DNA from: Microbacterium hydrocarbonoxydans
GTDB taxonomy: Bacteria; Actinomycetota; Actinomycetes; Actinomycetales; Microbacteriaceae
Assembly: GCF_011752045.1 (NCBI RefSeq)
Contig: NZ_JAAKXW010000003.1
Coordinates: forward strand, 372,001-436,000
Direction of reading: 5' to 3'
Length of the DNA: 64,000 nt
This document shows positions 1-8,527 of the stretch, piece by piece. The position numbers were made by a program, and so were the translations under genes. The notes under the pieces are model-generated. The model was given only the letters and a program-made list of their open reading frames with translations. It made no database searches and had not been told where the DNA came from. Within the stretch, counting starts at the first letter, position 1; every line of letters begins with the position of its first letter.

Positions 1-715
1 CGAGCGACTGGCGTCCGAGCACGGTGCCCTGGACGGACATCGACGGGCTCTCGCCGATCCCGCGCCACTCGCCGTCGGCGAAGGGGAACATCGGCGCGCC
101 GAGCTCGGTGAGCATGATCGCGGTGCACGCGGCATCCACCTGGCCCTGCTCGAGCGCCGCGAAGCTGCCCTCGTGGCCGCCGGCGAAGATCGCCTCGTAG
201 TCCTCGCCCTGCTCGAGCCCGGCCTCGTGCAGCATGTACACGGGCATGAAGTAGCCCGAGCTGGAGGCCTGATCGGCGAACGCCACCGTCTTGCCCCTGA
301 AGTCCTCGAGGGTCTGGATCGGGGAGTCGTTCAGCACCACGCAGGTGGAGACGGGCTTGTCGTCGCCGCCGAACGCGACGAGCGGATCGACCTCGCCGGT
401 GTTGACGGCGAGCGCGGACGGGAAGCCGCTCATGATGCCGATGTCGACGTGGTCGGCGCGGATCGCCTCGACGACGCTGAGATAGTCGGGCACGTCGGTG
501 ACCTCGACCTCGCGGCCGGTGGCCTCCTCGAAGAGCTCGGCGAACACCTCGATCGGGTTCTCGGCGGTGGGGTCCTCGCCGACGGGGAGTGTGGCGATGG
601 TGATGGGGGCGTCCGGGTCGGACGGGGTGGCTTCGGCAGCGGGGCTCTGGCAGCCGGTGAGGGCGAGGGCGCCGACGCTGAGGAGGCCGACGGCGGGCAG
701 GGTGAGGCGACGCAT
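1..715 (-). CDS. Phosphonate/phosphite-type ABC transporter substrate-binding lipoprotein (partial)
   Basis: This is a PhnD-family periplasmic binding protein whose C-terminus lies beyond the left edge. About 238 residues are visible. The start is an ATG at 715 behind an AAAGG ribosome site. The N-terminus is a lipoprotein signal with lipobox LTGC (Cys22), followed by a Pro/Glu-rich linker and a type 2 periplasmic-binding fold that includes DYLSVVEAIRADHVDIGIMS and FADQASSSGYFMP-like segments. PhnD-family proteins bind phosphonate, phosphite or related oxyanions at the outer membrane face and deliver them to an ABC permease. The permease and ATPase are expected just outside the window. The exact ligand cannot be read from the sequence. 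Confidence 0.85.
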   Translation of the reverse strand, partial: MRRLTLPAVGLLSVGALALTGCQSPAAEATPSDPDAPITIATLPVGEDPTAENPIEVFAELFEEATGREVEVTDVPDYLSVVEAIRADHVDIGIMSGFPSALAVNTGEVDPLVAFGGDDKPVSTCVVLNDSPIQTLEDFRGKTVAFADQASSSGYFMPVYMLHEAGLEQGEDYEAIFAGGHEGSFAALEQGQVDAACTAIMLTELGAPMFPFADGEWRGIGESPSMSVQGTVLGRQSL

Positions 716-734
716 GATGACCTTTCGGGAGGTG

Positions 735-758
735 ATGTTCCCGACATTTCGAGAACAT
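735..758. promoter_or_regulatory. Dyad ATGTTC-N12-GAACAT upstream of the phnD-like gene
   Basis: A perfect 6-bp inverted repeat with a 12-bp spacer lies 20 bp upstream of the binding-protein start. It could be an operator or a leader hairpin. No cognate regulator is identifiable in the window. Confidence 0.3.
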
Positions 759-851
759 CGGTATTCCAACTCGCGAAGGTGACCGGCAATTACGAGACCG
801 CCGTACTCCGAAAGGAACGCTGCGTGAACGGACGGTGTCGGATGCCGCGCG

Positions 852-863
852 TACAGTGCCGAC
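852..863 (+). promoter_or_regulatory. -10 element TACAGT placed for a leaderless mRNA
   Basis: TACAGT at 852-857 ends six bases before the ATG at 864, and no Shine-Dalgarno sequence precedes that ATG. This spacing puts the transcription start at or next to the A of the start codon, as in actinobacterial leaderless transcripts. Confidence 0.45.
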
Positions 864-1214
864 ATGACCGCCGATGCCCGTGCCCTGCTCTCCGTACTCC
901 GGGCGGATGCCGCGGCACGCGTCGCCTCGACCGCGGCCGCACTCGAGCAGCTCGCGCACGACCGGGAAGGCTCGAACGACGACGACGAGCACGATCCGGA
1001 GGGCGTCACCCTGTCGTCGGAGTGGTCGCGCCTGACCGGGCTCGCCGAGGCGGCGGCATCCGAGCTCCGGCAGGTCGATGAGGCGCTCGCCCGGCTGGAT
1101 GCCGGCACCTACGGTGTCTGCGCCGGCTGCGGGCAGCCGATCGCGGCCGCCCGGCTGGAGGTGCGCCCGTTCGCGACGCACTGCGTGGCCTGCGCGGAGA
1201 CGCTCGGGCGCTGA
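864..1214 (+). CDS. TraR/DksA-type C4 zinc-finger protein
   Basis: A 116-residue protein with an N-terminal helical, acidic segment and a C-terminal four-cysteine zinc finger: CAGC at residues 86-89 and CVAC at 107-110. Members of the DksA/TraR family bind RNA polymerase through the secondary channel, but short actinobacterial versions are mostly uncharacterised. The Asp-rich stretch DDDEHD near residue 53 could be the acidic tip that DksA-like proteins carry on their coiled coil. It stands alone between divergent neighbours, and a -10 box six bases upstream suggests a leaderless transcript. The family call is firm; the regulatory role is inferred. Confidence 0.85.
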   Translation: MTADARALLSVLRADAAARVASTAAALEQLAHDREGSNDDDEHDPEGVTLSSEWSRLTGLAEAAASELRQVDEALARLDAGTYGVCAGCGQPIAAARLEVRPFATHCVACAETLGR

Positions 1215-1232
1215 CCCCGCAGAACCGCGCGG

Positions 1233-1238
1233 TACATT
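1233..1238 (+). promoter_or_regulatory. -10 element TACATT for a probably leaderless lacI-type gene
   Basis: TACATT ends six bases before the ATG at 1245, and no ribosome-binding site is present. This is the same geometry as the promoters at 852 and 38407. Confidence 0.4.
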
Positions 1239-1244
1239 CGAACA

Positions 1245-2264
1245 ATGCGACCCGAACGCGCAGTCACCCTGCAGGACATCGCCGACCGTCTCGGCGTGTC
1301 CCGCTCGACCGCGTCGTTCGCGATCACCGGCCGCGGCCGGGTCTCCGAGGAGATGCGGCGCCGTGTGCGCGAGGTCGCCGACGAGCTCGGCTATCGCCCG
1401 AACAGCGTCGCCCGCCACCTGAAGGGCTCCCGCACCGGGATGCTCGCCCTGCGCCTCCCCCCGGACAGCACGGCGATGTCGTACTACATGGAGGCGACGT
1501 TCGGCATCGTCGAGGAGGCGAACGACGCCGGCATGACCGTCATCATGCTGCCCACCGAGCAGGGTCCCGGCGGTGCCGACCAGCTCCCCGCCGACGCCGT
1601 CATCCTGCTCGACCCCGATCTCAACGACCCGGTCGTGCACACGCTGCTCGCCGGACGCCTTCCCGTGATCACCGGCGAGCCGGTGCCGCCCGGGCTCCCC
1701 GAGCCGCGCGCCTCGGTGACCAGCGAGCATGACCCCGCGGTGCGCGAGCTCATGGATCACCTCCTCGAGCGCGGCATCCGCCGCCCCGCCATGCTGTCCC
1801 CCGAGCTCCGCGGGCACTGGGCGCTGACCGTGCGCGACGCGTTCGAGTCGTGGTGCGCCGAGCACGGCATCCGTCCGCGCTTCTCCGAGGTGGAGCATCC
1901 GGCGCCGCCCGAGGTCATCCACGCCGCGGTCGCCGAGCTCGTCGCGGAAGACGACGACGATCCCGTCGACGCGATCGTCGCGGTGTCCGACGGCACCGTG
2001 CTCAGCGTCGTCACCAGCGCGCAGCAGCTCGGCCGCCGGGTCGGCGAGGACCTCCTCGTCGCCGCGCTCGTCGATTCCGAGGTGCTCTCCCTCACGCAGC
2101 CGTCGATCACCGCGATCGACCTGCATCCGCGCGAGTTCGGCCGCCGCTGCGTGCGCGCGGCCCTCGCGGTGCTGGAAGCGGATGCCGCCGGCACGAGCGC
2201 GCACGTCCACGAGGTCGTGCCGGTCACGGTGCAGCGGCGCGACTCCACCCGCGGCACGGGCTGA
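1245..2264 (+). CDS. LacI-family transcriptional regulator
   Basis: A 339-residue LacI/GalR repressor. Its N-terminal HTH (VTLQDIADRLGVSRSTASFA) and hinge region (YRPNSVARHLKGSRTGMLAL) are clear, followed by a periplasmic-binding-like effector domain ending in a typical SITAIDLHPREFGRR segment. It lies 227 bp upstream of an APC permease and amidohydrolase pair on the same strand, so it most likely controls that pair. A palindromic TATCGATA sits in the permease promoter region at 2409-2416 and could be the operator, because LacI operators have a central CG. The effector is unknown. Confidence 0.9.
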   Translation: MRPERAVTLQDIADRLGVSRSTASFAITGRGRVSEEMRRRVREVADELGYRPNSVARHLKGSRTGMLALRLPPDSTAMSYYMEATFGIVEEANDAGMTVIMLPTEQGPGGADQLPADAVILLDPDLNDPVVHTLLAGRLPVITGEPVPPGLPEPRASVTSEHDPAVRELMDHLLERGIRRPAMLSPELRGHWALTVRDAFESWCAEHGIRPRFSEVEHPAPPEVIHAAVAELVAEDDDDPVDAIVAVSDGTVLSVVTSAQQLGRRVGEDLLVAALVDSEVLSLTQPSITAIDLHPREFGRRCVRAALAVLEADAAGTSAHVHEVVPVTVQRRDSTRGTG

Positions 2265-2403
2265 CCCGGTTCCGCTGCCGCCTTCCGCTCCCTGCTCCGG
2301 CGAGGTGCGCCCTCCTGCCGCGCCGCCACCGAAAGGCGACCACAACGCGCACCTCGCTCCGCGAGCCGCGCGCGAGGCCACCCGCGAAAACCGCTCTTGC
2401 GCT

Positions 2404-2428
2404 TGCTTTATCGATATTGCTACCCTGT
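2404..2428 (+). promoter_or_regulatory. Candidate promoter with TATCGATA operator for the APC permease operon
   Basis: An AT-rich island in the 227-bp gap contains TTGC (-35 like), the self-complementary TATCGATA (2409-2416) and TACCCT (2421-2426, -10 like). The rest of the gap, 2265-2403 and 2429-2480, holds nothing else recognisable. Confidence 0.35.
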
Positions 2429-2491
2429 GATCACCCGATCCGCCGACCCCGGCGAGCGACGACGATGTCGCGACGCCCTCCAGGAGCACCC

Positions 2492-3865
2492 ATGTCACCG
2501 TCCGACGAATCCCTGGCCGCCCCGACCGAGCTCACCGCCCAGGTCACCGAAGGCCGCTTCAAGCGCGTCCTCGGCGTTCCGTCGCTGGTGCTGTTCGGCC
2601 TCGTCTACATGGTGCCGCTCACCGCGTTCACCACGTACGGCATCGTCACCGAGCTCACCGGCGGCCGCGTCGCCGCGACGTACATCATCACGCTCGCCGT
2701 GATGCTGTTCACCGCACGCTCGTACGCGCGCATGTCGGTCGCCTATCCGTACTCGGGTTCGGCCTACGTGTACACGCAGCAGTCCTTCGGCGGCGCCATC
2801 GGCTTCCTCGCCGGCTGGTCGCTGCTGCTCGACTACCTGTTCCTGCCGATGATCAACTACCTCATCATCGGGCTGTACCTGGGCAGCGTGTTCCCCACGG
2901 TGCCCACCTGGGTCTGGGTCGTCGGCGCCATCGCCCTCGTGACGGTGCTCAACGTCATCGGCATCGTCTCCGTGGCCCGCGCGAACTTCGTCATCATCGC
3001 GGTGCAGACCGTCTTCATCGCCTGCTTCGTCGTCTTCGCCTCCGCGGCGGCCGCCGGCAACGCCGTCGACCCGCTCGCTCCCTTCGCGGGCGACGGCACG
3101 GTCGACAGCATCCTCCCGGTCTTCCAGGGCGCCGCGATCCTGTGCCTCTCGTTCCTCGGCTTCGACTCGGTCTCCACCCTCGCCGAGGAGGCCAAGGACT
3201 CCCGCCGCACAGTCCCTCGCGCGATCATGATCGTCACGATCGGCGCCGGACTGCTGTTCGTCCTGCTCACCTACCTCGCGCAGGTCGCCTACCCGTCGAA
3301 CGCGTTCGAGTCGGCCGACACCGCGAGCATCGAGGTCGTCGCCTCCCTCGGCCAGGAGTGGCTGTCCGTCCTCTTCCTCTCCGGCTTCATCGCCGGTGGA
3401 CTCGGCTCCGCGCTCACCTCGCAGGCCTCGGTCGCCCGCATCCTGTTCGCGATGGGACGCGACGGAGTGCTGCCGCGCTCGCTGTTCGGCCACCTCAGCA
3501 AGCGCTTCGGCACTCCGGTGGTCCCGACCCTCATCGTGTCGGCCGTCTCGCTCTCCGCGCTCTTCGCCGACCTGCTGACGATCTCCAACATGATCAGCTT
3601 CGGCGCCCTCATCGCGTTCTCCTGCGTGAACCTGTCGACGATCAAGCACCACTTCGTCGACCGCGGCGAGCGCAGCGGGTGGGATGCCGTGAACAACCTG
3701 GTCCTGCCCGGCATCGGCTTCGGCCTCACCGTGTGGCTGTGGACGAACCTCAGCGGCATGACCTTCGTGATCGGCCTCTCCTGGATGGCGGCGGGCTTCA
3801 TCCTGCTGCTCATCGTGACCCGCGGCTTCCGCCGTCCCACCCCCACCCTCGATCTGAAGGAATGA
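2492..3865 (+). CDS. APC-superfamily amino acid/amine permease
   Basis: A 457-residue integral membrane protein with about 12 hydrophobic segments. The start at 2492 is chosen because AGGAG precedes it and the conserved region starts soon after. The N-terminal motif VLGVPSLVLFGLVYMVPLTAFTTYG and the LSFLGFDSVSTLAEEAKDSRR loop in the middle are classic for APC amino acid transporters (PF13520 type), in which the unwound TM1 and TM6 bind the substrate. The stop overlaps the ATG of the next gene (ATGA), so permease and amidohydrolase are translationally coupled. The substrate is probably an amide or N-substituted amino compound that the amidohydrolase opens; this is inference. Confidence 0.88.
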   Translation: MSPSDESLAAPTELTAQVTEGRFKRVLGVPSLVLFGLVYMVPLTAFTTYGIVTELTGGRVAATYIITLAVMLFTARSYARMSVAYPYSGSAYVYTQQSFGGAIGFLAGWSLLLDYLFLPMINYLIIGLYLGSVFPTVPTWVWVVGAIALVTVLNVIGIVSVARANFVIIAVQTVFIACFVVFASAAAAGNAVDPLAPFAGDGTVDSILPVFQGAAILCLSFLGFDSVSTLAEEAKDSRRTVPRAIMIVTIGAGLLFVLLTYLAQVAYPSNAFESADTASIEVVASLGQEWLSVLFLSGFIAGGLGSALTSQASVARILFAMGRDGVLPRSLFGHLSKRFGTPVVPTLIVSAVSLSALFADLLTISNMISFGALIAFSCVNLSTIKHHFVDRGERSGWDAVNNLVLPGIGFGLTVWLWTNLSGMTFVIGLSWMAAGFILLLIVTRGFRRPTPTLDLKE

Positions 3866-5469
3866 TCTTGGTCGACACCATCGTCGTCGGCGCCCGCGTG
3901 CGCTCGCTCGCTCCCGAGACCGACGAGGCGGCGGATGCCGTCGCCATCACCGCCGGGCGCATCACGGCCGTCGGTCCGCGCGCCGAGATCCTGCCGCTGG
4001 CCGGGCCGGACACCGAGCTGATCACGCATCCCGGAGCGACGATCGTGCCCGGGCTCGTCGACGCGCACAGCCACCCCGTCTACAGCCTCGGCATCGTCCG
4101 CGGGCTGTCCCTGACCGGCGTGCACACGTACGCCGAGCTGGTCGCGGCACTCGAAGCCGGCCGCGACCAGCAGTCGGATCAGGAGTGGTTCCTCGCCTGG
4201 GGTCTCGACCCGACCGCGTTCGAGGGTCGCCCGATCGGCAACGCCGCGCTGCACGAGGTGCTCGGCCCCGACCGTCCGGCGTACATCAAGATGTTCGACG
4301 CGCACTCGGGCATCGCCTCGGCATCCGCCCTCGCCCGCGCCGGGATCGACGCGCCGGTGACGCACGCCGACGGGTCGGGCGCAGCCGGCGACGCCGACGG
4401 GAACCTCACCGGTCACCTCATCGAGTTCCCGACCATGGAGATCGTCGAGAAGGTGATGCCCGCTCTCGGGTTCGACGACCGGGTCGCGCAGCTGCGCGGT
4501 CTGCTGTCGGACATGGCCGCCGTCGGCATCACCGCCGCGCACGTCATGGACCTGCAGGATGCCGACGCCCTCGACCTGCTCGCCGCGATCGAGGCTGACG
4601 GGGAGCTGCCGGTGCGCCTGCGGATCTCGCCGTGGGTGACCCCGGAGACGACGGACGCCGAGGTCGCCGCGCTCGTCGCGATGCAGGGCCGCGGCGGACG
4701 CCGGTACCGCGTGGAGGGCGTGAAGTTCTTCATCGACGGCACGGTCGAGGGCGGAACCGCCTGGCTCTCCCGCCCGGACTCGGAGGGCGAGGGCCTGTCG
4801 TCGGCCTGGGCGCCCGCCGAGGCGTACGCCGAGCGGGTGCGGCACTTCCACCGTGAGGGCGTGCCCACCGCGACGCACGCGATCGGCGAGCGCGGCATCC
4901 GCTTCGTCGCCGAGACGCTCGCCGCCCTGCCGCCGTCGGGGGTTCCGCACCGGATCGAGCACATCGAGTCGGTGGAGGACGACGTGATCGCCCTCATCGG
5001 ACGCAGCGGGATCATGGCCAGCATGCAGCCGACGCACTGCACGCACCACGTGCGCGCCGACGGCACGGACGACTGGTCCCGCCGTCTGGGCAGCGAGCGG
5101 GCGGGTCGCGCCTGGCGCACGGCCGACGTGCGGCGCAGCGGCGCGACCCTCGCTCTCGGCTCGGACTGGCCGGTCGCGGCGTTCGATCCGTGGGAGATCA
5201 TGGCGGATGCTCAGGGCCGCCGGCACCTCGCGGTACCGGGGTCGGAGGCGGTCGGTCCGGAGCAGGCGCTGACCGCGATCGAGGCCCTCCAGGGCTACAC
5301 GACCCACGCGCACCGCTCGGTCGCCTCCGACGGAGGGCGGCTGGTGCCCGGCGCTGCGGCGGACCTCGTCGTGGTCGACCGCGACCCGCTCGGCGCCTCG
5401 CCCGAGGAGCTCCTCGGCACCCGCGTGCTGCTCACCCTCGTCGACGGGGTGCCCACCCACCGCGCCTGA
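3862..5469 (+). CDS. YtcJ-like amidohydrolase (amidohydrolase family 3)
   Basis: A 535-residue member of the amidohydrolase superfamily. Near the N-terminus is VPGLVDAHSHPV, the metal-binding HxH strand. VEGVKFFIDGTVEGGTAW is the family-3 signature with the carbamylated-lysine-type region, TATHAIGERGIRF carries the next metal His, HRIEHIES follows, and ALGSDWPVAAFDP carries the C-terminal metal Asp. Relatives hydrolyse amide or carbamate bonds of small molecules; YtcJ itself has no settled substrate. It starts with the ATG that overlaps the permease stop, so import and hydrolysis of one compound are likely coupled. It has no signal peptide, so it acts in the cytoplasm. Confidence 0.87.
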   Translation: MILVDTIVVGARVRSLAPETDEAADAVAITAGRITAVGPRAEILPLAGPDTELITHPGATIVPGLVDAHSHPVYSLGIVRGLSLTGVHTYAELVAALEAGRDQQSDQEWFLAWGLDPTAFEGRPIGNAALHEVLGPDRPAYIKMFDAHSGIASASALARAGIDAPVTHADGSGAAGDADGNLTGHLIEFPTMEIVEKVMPALGFDDRVAQLRGLLSDMAAVGITAAHVMDLQDADALDLLAAIEADGELPVRLRISPWVTPETTDAEVAALVAMQGRGGRRYRVEGVKFFIDGTVEGGTAWLSRPDSEGEGLSSAWAPAEAYAERVRHFHREGVPTATHAIGERGIRFVAETLAALPPSGVPHRIEHIESVEDDVIALIGRSGIMASMQPTHCTHHVRADGTDDWSRRLGSERAGRAWRTADVRRSGATLALGSDWPVAAFDPWEIMADAQGRRHLAVPGSEAVGPEQALTAIEALQGYTTHAHRSVASDGGRLVPGAAADLVVVDRDPLGASPEELLGTRVLLTLVDGVPTHRA

Positions 5470-5503
5470 CCGGCATCCGCTCCCGGAGCGTCCTGACTCC
5501 TGT

Positions 5504-5560
5504 TCCGGTCGCACTTCGGCACAGTCCGCGACGTGACGACTGTGCCGAAGTTCGACCGGA
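5504..5560. repeat. 59-bp palindromic element, copy 1 (bidirectional terminator position)
   Basis: Arms 5504-5526 and 5538-5560 pair over 23 bp with one mismatch, leaving an 11-base loop. A closely related copy sits at 9186-9246. It lies between the converging amidohydrolase and PepSY genes, so it probably ends transcription from both sides. Confidence 0.75.
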
Positions 5561-5591
5561 GCGGGGCCGACGGGCTCAACGACGCGACGGG

Positions 5592-6413
5592 TCAGTCGTC
5601 GATGTCGGCGGAGACGAGGGTCAGGTCGGAGGCGAGGTCGATGTCGGCGTCGCCTCCGCGGTCGAAGCGGATGCTCACCTCGTACGCGACGCCCTGATCT
5701 CCCCTGCTGGAGACCGAGTCGATCGCGCCGCCGGACACGCCTTCGGCCTCGGCGGCCGCGAAGGCCGCTTCGATGATCGCGTCGAGCTGCGCCAGGTCGA
5801 GCGCGGGGTCGGAGCGCGGGTCGTCCTGACCGGGCTCGGGTGTCGCCGTGCCGTCGGCCGTCACGAAGACATCGACCTCCTGGCCGTCCCCGAGGAGCAC
5901 CTCGACCTCGTAGCCGGCATCCTCCACGTCGATCGAGGTCACGCCGGTGCCGTCAGCGGCCGCGAGCGCGGCCTCAGCGGCATCACGCAGCGATGCCGCG
6001 TCGGAGGCGGGTGCGGGACCTGCCGCCTGCCCGCCGGGCGCCTCGCCGCGGCGGTCCTCGTCACCGCGCCGGTCGTCGTCGCGGTCATCCCGGTCGTCAT
6101 GGTCGTCATCGTGCGGGCCCGGTGCGCCTTCGCCGGAGATGCCGGGCCGGTCATCATCGTCGTCCCCGACGTTCGCGCCGACCGCATAGGCGCCGCCGCC
6201 GACGGCGACGAGGGCGACCGCCGCAGCCGCGCCGATGAGGATGTTCCGACGGCGCCTCTTCTTCGCCGCCTGCTCGTCGACGGACGCAGCGGGAGCCACG
6301 GGCTCCCCGGCCGGCGCAGGGCCCGGCGCGGCATCCGACGGCGCCGGGGTCGTGTCGAATCGCTGGGTCTCGGCGTTCGGGTCGGGCTGAGGGGTGTTCT
6401 GCTCGCTGTTCAT
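5592..6413 (-). CDS. PepSY-domain membrane-anchored protein
   Basis: A 273-residue protein. A Pro/Ala/Glu-rich cytoplasmic N-terminus (about residues 1-52) ends in the basic KKRRRR stop-transfer-like run. A single membrane helix follows (about 54-77), then an acidic low-complexity linker of Asp/Arg repeats, then two PepSY-like repeats (about 155-195 and 215-270). PepSY domains are thought to act as inhibitory or sensory modules outside the cell. It is the last gene of the response regulator, kinase, PepSY series, 56 bp after the kinase stop, and has its own TGAA direct repeats upstream. The arrangement suggests it is the output or a feedback sensor of the two-component system. Confidence 0.75.
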   Translation of the reverse strand: MNSEQNTPQPDPNAETQRFDTTPAPSDAAPGPAPAGEPVAPAASVDEQAAKKRRRRNILIGAAAAVALVAVGGGAYAVGANVGDDDDDRPGISGEGAPGPHDDDHDDRDDRDDDRRGDEDRRGEAPGGQAAGPAPASDAASLRDAAEAALAAADGTGVTSIDVEDAGYEVEVLLGDGQEVDVFVTADGTATPEPGQDDPRSDPALDLAQLDAIIEAAFAAAEAEGVSGGAIDSVSSRGDQGVAYEVSIRFDRGGDADIDLASDLTLVSADIDD

Positions 6414-6436
6414 GCTTCCAGCCTGCTGAGGAGGTG

Positions 6437-6463
6437 TTGAACGCCGACTGAAGCTTCCTGAAG
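6437..6463 (-). promoter_or_regulatory. Triple TTCA(G/A) direct repeat upstream of the PepSY gene
   Basis: On the minus strand TTCAG, TTCAG and TTCAA recur at 10-11 bp intervals, about one helical turn, which is the typical layout for OmpR/PhoB-type response regulators. A matching pair lies upstream of the response-regulator gene at 8480-8496, so both promoters are candidate targets of that regulator. Confidence 0.5.
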
Positions 6464-6469
6464 ACCCGT

Positions 6470-7777
6470 TCAGGAGGCGGCGGGGAGCGCCAGCGTGAAG
6501 CGCGCCCCGCCGGCGCTGCCGGCCGCCACCGACACCTCGCCGCCGTGGGCGCGGGCGATCTCCCGGACGATCGCGAGGCCGAGTCCGCTGCCGCCCTCGT
6601 CGCGCGCCCTCGCCTCGTCGAGACGGGCGAAGCGCTCGAAGATCTGCTCCCGCCGGTGCTCGGGAACCCCGGCGCCGTCGTCCTCGACCTCGACGACGAC
6701 CCACGGCCCGGCCGTCCCGACGCGGAGCGTCACCAGGCCGGAGGCATGGCGCGCGGCGTTGTCGACGAGGTTGCGCACGGCCCGTCCGAGCAGCACTTCG
6801 CTGCCGGTCACCCGTCCGGGGCCGATGCCGTGCGCGTCGACCCGCACGCCCAGCCCGCGCAGGCGCCGCGCCTCGGAGAGCAGGATGTCGTCGACGTCGA
6901 CCGCCGTCCACGCCTGCTCCCGGCCGCCGTGCTCGTCGAGCCGCGCCAGCAGCAGAAGACCCTCCACGAGCTCCTGCATCCTCAGCCCCTCGTCGCGCAC
7001 CACCCGGCCGAGCTCGTCCACCGACGTCGACGAGGGGTGCGCCACGGCGACCTCGGCGTGCTGCCGGATGGTCGCCAGCGGCGAGCGCAGCTCGTGGGAG
7101 GCGTCGCTGACGAAGCGGCGCTGCGTCTTCTGCGACTGCTCGATCCGCTCCAGCATCCGGTTCATCGTGGCCGCCAGGGCGCCGAGCTCGTCGTCGCGGC
7201 CGGGGTCGACGCGCCGGTCGAGGCCGCTGCCGTCGATGTCGTCGACCTGCCGCCGCATCCGCTCCACCGGGGCGAGGGCGCGGGTGGCGACCGCCCAGAC
7301 GACGCCGCCGATCAGGACCAGGAGCAGCGGCACGGCCACGGCGAGCACAGCGGATGCCGTTCCCACCGCCTCGTCCACATGCTCGACCGAGCGCGCGACG
7401 GTGAGCACTCCGGCATCCGTCCCCTCGGAGGCGGCGAGGTAGGGATCCCCGTCGACGACGATCCGGGCGACGGTGTCCTCCGGGACGACCGGAAGCCCGG
7501 CCGCGTCGTCGTCGTTGAACGACCGTCCGCCGTGCGGCCCGCCCTCCCCCTGCAGCCGCACGAGGACGTCGCCGTCGAGGTCGCCGATGTCGATCCGGCG
7601 CTCGTCGAGCTGCTCGCCGATGCTCTCCAGATCCTGCTCGACGCTCGCCGCCACTCCGCCCGTGAGCAGCTGGCCGATGACGAGCACCGTCCCGATCGCC
7701 CCGGCGGCGAGCGCGAGGGCGACGACGACCAGGGCGCCGAGGGTGACCCGGGCGCGGATGGAGCGAACCCTCGCCAT
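6470..7777 (-). CDS. Two-component sensor histidine kinase
   Basis: A 435-residue kinase. TM1 lies at about residues 12-38, an extracytoplasmic sensor region follows, TM2 is at about 140-162, and then HAMP. The H-box SHELRSPLATIR is near residue 225, the N-box NLVDNAARH near 337, and the G-boxes DDGAGVP and GGSGLGLAIV lie near the end. The start at 7777 is one base after the response-regulator stop, so the two are coupled. The kinase autophosphorylates the H-box His and passes the phosphate to Asp51 of the partner. With the PepSY gene downstream it resembles the PepSY-linked systems common in actinobacteria. The signal is unknown. Confidence 0.93.
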   Translation of the reverse strand: MARVRSIRARVTLGALVVVALALAAGAIGTVLVIGQLLTGGVAASVEQDLESIGEQLDERRIDIGDLDGDVLVRLQGEGGPHGGRSFNDDDAAGLPVVPEDTVARIVVDGDPYLAASEGTDAGVLTVARSVEHVDEAVGTASAVLAVAVPLLLVLIGGVVWAVATRALAPVERMRRQVDDIDGSGLDRRVDPGRDDELGALAATMNRMLERIEQSQKTQRRFVSDASHELRSPLATIRQHAEVAVAHPSSTSVDELGRVVRDEGLRMQELVEGLLLLARLDEHGGREQAWTAVDVDDILLSEARRLRGLGVRVDAHGIGPGRVTGSEVLLGRAVRNLVDNAARHASGLVTLRVGTAGPWVVVEVEDDGAGVPEHRREQIFERFARLDEARARDEGGSGLGLAIVREIARAHGGEVSVAAGSAGGARFTLALPAAS

Positions 7778-7778
7778 G

Positions 7779-8456
7779 TCAGCCCCCGTTCCCCGCGAGC
7801 CGGTAGCCGGTGCCGCGCACGGTCTCGATCGCCTCACGACCGAACGGCCGGTCGACCTTCGACCGCAGATGCCCGATGTAGACCTCGACGATGTTCACGT
7901 CCCCGTCGAAGTCGTCGCCCCAGACGTTCGCGATGACCTCGCGCTTGGTCACGGCCTCTCCGCGTCGCCGCATCAGGAAGTCGAGCACGGCCAGCTCCCG
8001 CGCGGTGAGCGAGATCTCGGCGTCGCCGCGGAACACACGGCGGGCGGCGGGATCGAGTCTGAGGTCGCCCGCCTCGAGCACGGCCGGGCGCTCGCGCCCT
8101 CCCCGCCGGACGAGGGCGCGCAGCCGGGCGACGAGCACGGGATAGGAGAACGGCTTCGTGAGCCAGTCGTCGCCGCCGGTGTCGAGGCCCTCCACCTCGT
8201 CCCACTCGCCGTCCTTGGCGGTGAGGAACAGCACCGGCGTCCAGTCGCCCTCGCTGCGCAGCGCCTGGCAGACCCGGTACCCGCTCATCCCCGGCATCAT
8301 CACGTCGAGCACGATGGCGTCGTAGTCGTTGTCGCGGGCCAGCCCGAGACCGGCAGTGCCGTCGTGTGCGACGTCGACGACCATGCCCTCGGCCTCCAGC
8401 CCGCGGCGGATGCCGTCGGCGAGGCGCGCTTCGTCGTCGACGAGGAGTATTCGCAT
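7779..8456 (-). CDS. OmpR/PhoB-type response regulator
   Basis: A 225-residue two-domain regulator. The receiver domain has acidic residues DDE at 7-9, phospho-acceptor Asp51 in VLDVMMPG, Thr79 and Lys101 in TKPF. The C-terminal winged helix ends in VDRPFGREAIETVRGTGYRLA. It heads an operon with the kinase (1-base gap) and the PepSY protein. Direct TTCAG repeats upstream of its own gene (8480-8496) and of the PepSY gene (6437-6463) suggest autoregulation and control of PepSY. Confidence 0.95.
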   Translation of the reverse strand: MRILLVDDEARLADGIRRGLEAEGMVVDVAHDGTAGLGLARDNDYDAIVLDVMMPGMSGYRVCQALRSEGDWTPVLFLTAKDGEWDEVEGLDTGGDDWLTKPFSYPVLVARLRALVRRGGRERPAVLEAGDLRLDPAARRVFRGDAEISLTARELAVLDFLMRRRGEAVTKREVIANVWGDDFDGDVNIVEVYIGHLRSKVDRPFGREAIETVRGTGYRLAGNGG

Positions 8457-8479
8457 GCGTCCAGACTGCCCCGCTGCCG

Positions 8480-8496
8480 CTGAAGCGGGGCTGAAG
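8480..8496 (-). promoter_or_regulatory. TTCAG direct repeat upstream of the response regulator
   Basis: CTGAAG at 8480-8485 and 8491-8496 reads as two TTCAG boxes 11 bp apart on the minus strand. The second is followed by the same ACCCG as the site before the PepSY gene. Confidence 0.45.
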
Positions 8497-8527
8497 ACCC
8501 GCCAGCGGCATCCGCTCTGCGCTCGCT

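Noticed and set aside
2495-5514. Long minus-strand frames opposite the APC permease and amidohydrolase
   Set aside because: Antisense shadows; the plus-strand proteins carry all family motifs and the overlap ATGA.
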